A stretch of 15,927 nucleotides of DNA from Pseudomonadota bacterium. GTDB taxonomy: Bacteria; Desulfobacterota; Anaeroferrophillalia; Anaeroferrophillales; Tharpellaceae. The notes beneath the pieces are model-generated. The model had not been told where the DNA came from, searched no databases, and saw only the letters and a program-made list of their open reading frames with translations. The stretch is from contig DAOWHJ010000033.1 in assembly GCA_030641485.1 (NCBI GenBank), positions 1-15,927 of the forward strand. Direction: 5' to 3'. Shown piece after piece: positions 13,695 to 15,927 of this stretch (positions are counted from its first letter, which is position 1; the number at the start of each line of letters is the position of its first letter). A program made the translations under genes and the position numbers.

Positions 13695-15101
13695 ATGTCA
13701 AAAAAACCTGATTGGGAGAAAATTGTTCGGCGGCTTGAGCGTCTTTTGCGATTAAAATCGTTTCCGGTGGCGTTTAAGATGCTGGAGCAGAAAGAGGAGT
13801 TGGAGAGTATTCCTTTTCTGCGGCGTCCTCAGAACAAGATGACAATGTGCCAGATGATCAATATGGTGCGTAATTTTGACTGGAGTGTCGGGGCTGATTT
13901 AGATGACTTTCTCTTCTCCTCCTGTTCCTCTATTCTTGGTTTGGAAGAGCTCCCCAAAACCCATGCTGATGGTAGTTTTCGCAATATTGTCTGGGTTGCG
14001 ACCAAAGCTGATGGTCGTAAATTTGAAAAGTCGATACCGCGTTTACCGACTGGTCGCTACCAGGCATTAGCAATGGCACCGTTAGTTTACAATCCCTTTG
14101 ACCCCGATATTGTGCTGATTTATGCAAACCCAGCCCAGATGATGATCTTAATTAATGCCATACAGTTTGCAGATTATGAGGTGCTCAATTTTTATTGTGT
14201 TGGTGAATCTTCCTGTTCTGATGCAATTGTTCGTTGCTATCAAGAGGGGAAACCATCATTAGCGCTGCCCTGTTATGGTGAGCGCTGTTATGGTCATACC
14301 CAGGATGATGAGTTGGTGATGGCATTGCCAAAAGATATGTTGGAGAAAGTGTTGTCGGGTCTTGAGGCACTTTATCGGCGCGGGGTGCGTTATCCAATCA
14401 GCTTTGCCGGGGCCGGTTGTGACCTGACTGACGTCTTTCCGCCGACCTATTTTGGCCTTGATGAGATGATGGAAAAGGTTAAAGGCGACGGCCGACGTAC
14501 CCTTTTGGGAGTAACTGGCGGCATCGCCAGCGGCAAAAGTACCGTTTCTGAAATGTTGGCTGAACTGGGTTCGCCATTGATCGATTTTGATCTGATTGCG
14601 CGTCAGGTAGTTGAACCTGGCACTGATGGATTGGCGAAAATTGTTGATTATTTCGGCCGTCAGGTTTTGGCTGAGGATGGTTCTTTAGACCGTAAAAAAG
14701 TCTCGGATATTGTTTTTGGCGATATGGAGAAGCGGAAAAAGCTCGAAAGTTTTACTCATCCACCAATCTATGAAGAGTTTTTCAAACAGGCTGACACGAT
14801 TGCCGCTAAAGACCCTGAGGCGATTATTCAGGTGGCGGTACCGCTCTTGATTGAGTTGAACCTGCAATACCTTTTTGATAAGATTCTGGTAGTACATGTT
14901 CCTGATAGTACCCAGGCTAAACGTTTGTCTCAGCGTGATAATATCAGTTCTGATGAGGCCGCAAACATCATGAAATCCCAGTTGCCGATTGATGAAAAAC
15001 TCCAGTTTGCTGATTTTGTGGTTGATAACACCAAGGATCTTGACTATACCAAAACTCAGGTGGAAAAAATCTGGAACGATCTGCAAATAAAAGGGGAGTG
15101 A
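13695..15101 (+). CDS. coaE: DUF169 domain fused to dephospho-CoA kinase (CoaE)
   Basis: A 468-residue fusion. AGGAAA lies about six bases before the ATG. Residues 12-258 look like DUF169 (COG2043), with F-P-V-A-F, T-M-C-Q-M-I, F-S-S-C-S-S-I-L-G-L and G-R-Y-Q-A-L-A-M-A-P-L. It is rich in cysteines (C52, C77, C168, C174, C181, C193, C198, C242). Residues 268-468 are a complete CoaE: Walker A G-V-T-G-G-I-A-S-G-K-S-T (272-283), D-F-D-L-I-A-R-Q-V-V-E-P-G from 297 (usual D-A-D varied to D-F-D), S-F-T-H-P-P-I, V-P-L-L-I-E, Q-R-D and A-D-F-V-V-D-N-T. CoaE phosphorylates the ribose 3'-OH of dephospho-CoA, the last step of CoA synthesis. CoaE is normally a stand-alone protein of about 200 residues; no internal start or ribosome site is seen at the junction, so the fusion looks genuine. 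DUF169 has no known function. Confidence 0.88.
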   Translation: MSKKPDWEKIVRRLERLLRLKSFPVAFKMLEQKEELESIPFLRRPQNKMTMCQMINMVRNFDWSVGADLDDFLFSSCSSILGLEELPKTHADGSFRNIVWVATKADGRKFEKSIPRLPTGRYQALAMAPLVYNPFDPDIVLIYANPAQMMILINAIQFADYEVLNFYCVGESSCSDAIVRCYQEGKPSLALPCYGERCYGHTQDDELVMALPKDMLEKVLSGLEALYRRGVRYPISFAGAGCDLTDVFPPTYFGLDEMMEKVKGDGRRTLLGVTGGIASGKSTVSEMLAELGSPLIDFDLIARQVVEPGTDGLAKIVDYFGRQVLAEDGSLDRKKVSDIVFGDMEKRKKLESFTHPPIYEEFFKQADTIAAKDPEAIIQVAVPLLIELNLQYLFDKILVVHVPDSTQAKRLSQRDNISSDEAANIMKSQLPIDEKLQFADFVVDNTKDLDYTKTQVEKIWNDLQIKGE

Positions 15102-15103
15102 CG

Positions 15104-15808
15104 GTGACTGGAGAGCTTAAGTTTGCACCATATCAAGAAGTTAATGTCGGTCGGGTTATTGGTGGTGACAAATATCAATCTCATATCTTGACCCGGGTTG
15201 GAGATACCCTGATTATTGATCGGCCCAAGGTCCAGACCGGGACCGGTCGACGGCGCTATTTTGACTCGGTTTATGTCAACAATCTTATCTATTTTGACTA
15301 CGAATATGCGGGCACTAGATATAGTTTTAAAGCAGTAGTTCTTAAAGTAAGTTATGTTCCTTTCTACCACCTATGTCTGAAGTTGCCGGATTTTCGGGAT
15401 ATTGTTGAAAAGCGACTCTGGAGCGCTCCTCGTTATAAAGGGTTTGCTCCGGTCACTTTGACGGCAACACACAAAGATGGCCATAGCGTGTTGCTATCAC
15501 AACGCTCCTATGTCGTGGACATTGGTAAACAAGGAGTGGGTCTGGTCAGTGAGGAGAAGATTGCCCGCAATTTTCTTTTGGAAATGAATGTTACCGCAGA
15601 GTGTCGTCTGAAAATCAAATGTAAGGTAAAAAATGTAAAAACCAGCCGCGTTGATGGCTTCTACTATTATGGCTGTGAAATCGAAAAGGTCAGCGACCAA
15701 AAACGTTTCTTGGAATATCTGGACTTTTTAGCCGCCGCCACCGATTTTTTCGATCACACGCCTACCGACGTCGGTAGTGATGATTTTTCATTCTATTCAT
15801 TTATTTAG
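15104..15808 (+). CDS. YcgR/PilZ-like two-domain protein with degenerate c-di-GMP motifs
   Basis: A 234-residue soluble protein. Two in-frame GTG codons compete: 15098, touching GGGGAG (15093-15098), and 15104, five bases beyond it; the second has usable spacing. Residues 1-95 look like the YcgR-type N-terminal beta domain (V-G-D-T-L-I-I-D-R-P-K). Residues 105-200 match a PilZ barrel: an Arg-containing entry (W-S-A-P-R-Y-K-G-F-A-P-V) and V-V-D-I-G-K-Q-G-V-G-L, corresponding to the D/N-x-S-x-x-G motif with Ser replaced by Gly. A full R-x-x-x-R motif is missing, so c-di-GMP binding may be lost or changed. It is the last gene of the six-gene run. The call is by pattern only. Confidence 0.55.
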   Translation: MTGELKFAPYQEVNVGRVIGGDKYQSHILTRVGDTLIIDRPKVQTGTGRRRYFDSVYVNNLIYFDYEYAGTRYSFKAVVLKVSYVPFYHLCLKLPDFRDIVEKRLWSAPRYKGFAPVTLTATHKDGHSVLLSQRSYVVDIGKQGVGLVSEEKIARNFLLEMNVTAECRLKIKCKVKNVKTSRVDGFYYYGCEIEKVSDQKRFLEYLDFLAAATDFFDHTPTDVGSDDFSFYSFI

Positions 15809-15927
15809 TTTATCCAGCTTGGCGGAGGGATGGGGGTTGAGGGGTCGTTGAGGGGTCAAATCGAAAACGCCGGGATAAACCGGCATAGAGTAGGGGATGA
15901 AAGAGCCCCACATAAAAGGAGAAGCCG
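15809..15927 (+). promoter_or_regulatory. leader of a downstream gene starting beyond the window
   Basis: Contains a tandem 11-bp repeat GTTGAGGGGTC (15836-15846 and 15847-15857), a hairpin GCCGG/CCGGC (15869-15873 with 15880-15884), a GGGG/CCCC pair (15893-15896 with 15906-15909), and a strong Shine-Dalgarno AAGGAG at 15916-15921. The start codon should lie within a few bases after 15927. No known riboswitch consensus (including c-di-GMP GEMM) was recognised. No T-run terminator for the preceding operon is visible. Confidence 0.5.

Noticed and set aside
14460..14510. Separate internal start for CoaE within the fusion gene
   Set aside because: ATG codons near 14466-14471 have no ribosome-binding sequence, and the frame is continuous from 13695.
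15836..15927. c-di-GMP (GEMM) riboswitch in the final leader, suggested by the neighbouring PilZ-like gene
   Set aside because: The conserved GEMM core and tetraloop receptor sequences are absent; only generic GC stems are present.

Overview
This 15.9 kb stretch is chromosomal DNA of moderate GC content. It probably comes from an anaerobic, acid-oxidising member of the Desulfuromonadales / Desulfuromonadota (Geobacter-Pelobacter-Desulfuromusa type). That placement is an inference from the gene mix: two AMP-forming acyl-CoA ligases, an ActP-like acetate symporter with a small subunit, DUF2889, DUF169 and DUF6125 proteins, and CACAG-rich intergenic repeats. No rRNA or marker gene confirms it. 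There is no insertion sequence, CRISPR array or integrase.

Layout. 1-1104: the 3' part of a PpiD-like parvulin chaperone gene. 1118-1293: a complete tRNA-Ala(GGC) unit with promoter, gene and terminator. 1297-1603: a good sigma-54 type -24/-12 element and a 71-residue helix-turn-helix protein. 1604-1911: a regulatory region with two copies of an 18-bp palindrome. 1912-5448: two separately terminated acyl-CoA synthetase genes of different subfamilies (ACSM-like and ACSF2/FadD-like). 5775-7845: a two-gene Na+/carboxylate symporter operon (small two-helix subunit plus ActP-like large subunit) with a strong terminator. 7846-8094: a long, nearly perfect inverted repeat and small hairpins. 8095-8679: a Yip1-type membrane protein, convergent with a minus-strand GT-C (ArnT/PMT-like) glycosyltransferase at 8708-10315. 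10316-10743: a noncoding region with 9-bp-periodic CACAG repeats. 10744-15808: six tightly packed, partly overlapping genes (DUF1285-like, DUF6125-like with a cysteine cluster, DUF2889, DUF2889-like fused to a PHP phosphoesterase, DUF169 fused to dephospho-CoA kinase, and a degenerate YcgR/PilZ-like protein). 15809-15927: the leader and Shine-Dalgarno sequence of another gene that starts just outside the window.

How it may work together. The left half looks like a short-chain acid uptake and activation module: the symporter imports carboxylates and the two ligases convert acids to acyl-CoAs. Control may run through the palindromic operators in front of the first ligase. The right-hand operon is the least understood part. 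It contains the final enzyme of CoA biosynthesis, but as the C-terminal half of a fusion with an uncharacterised cysteine-rich domain, among proteins of mostly unknown function. That operon, its two unusual fusions and the paired operators are the best candidates for undescribed biology.
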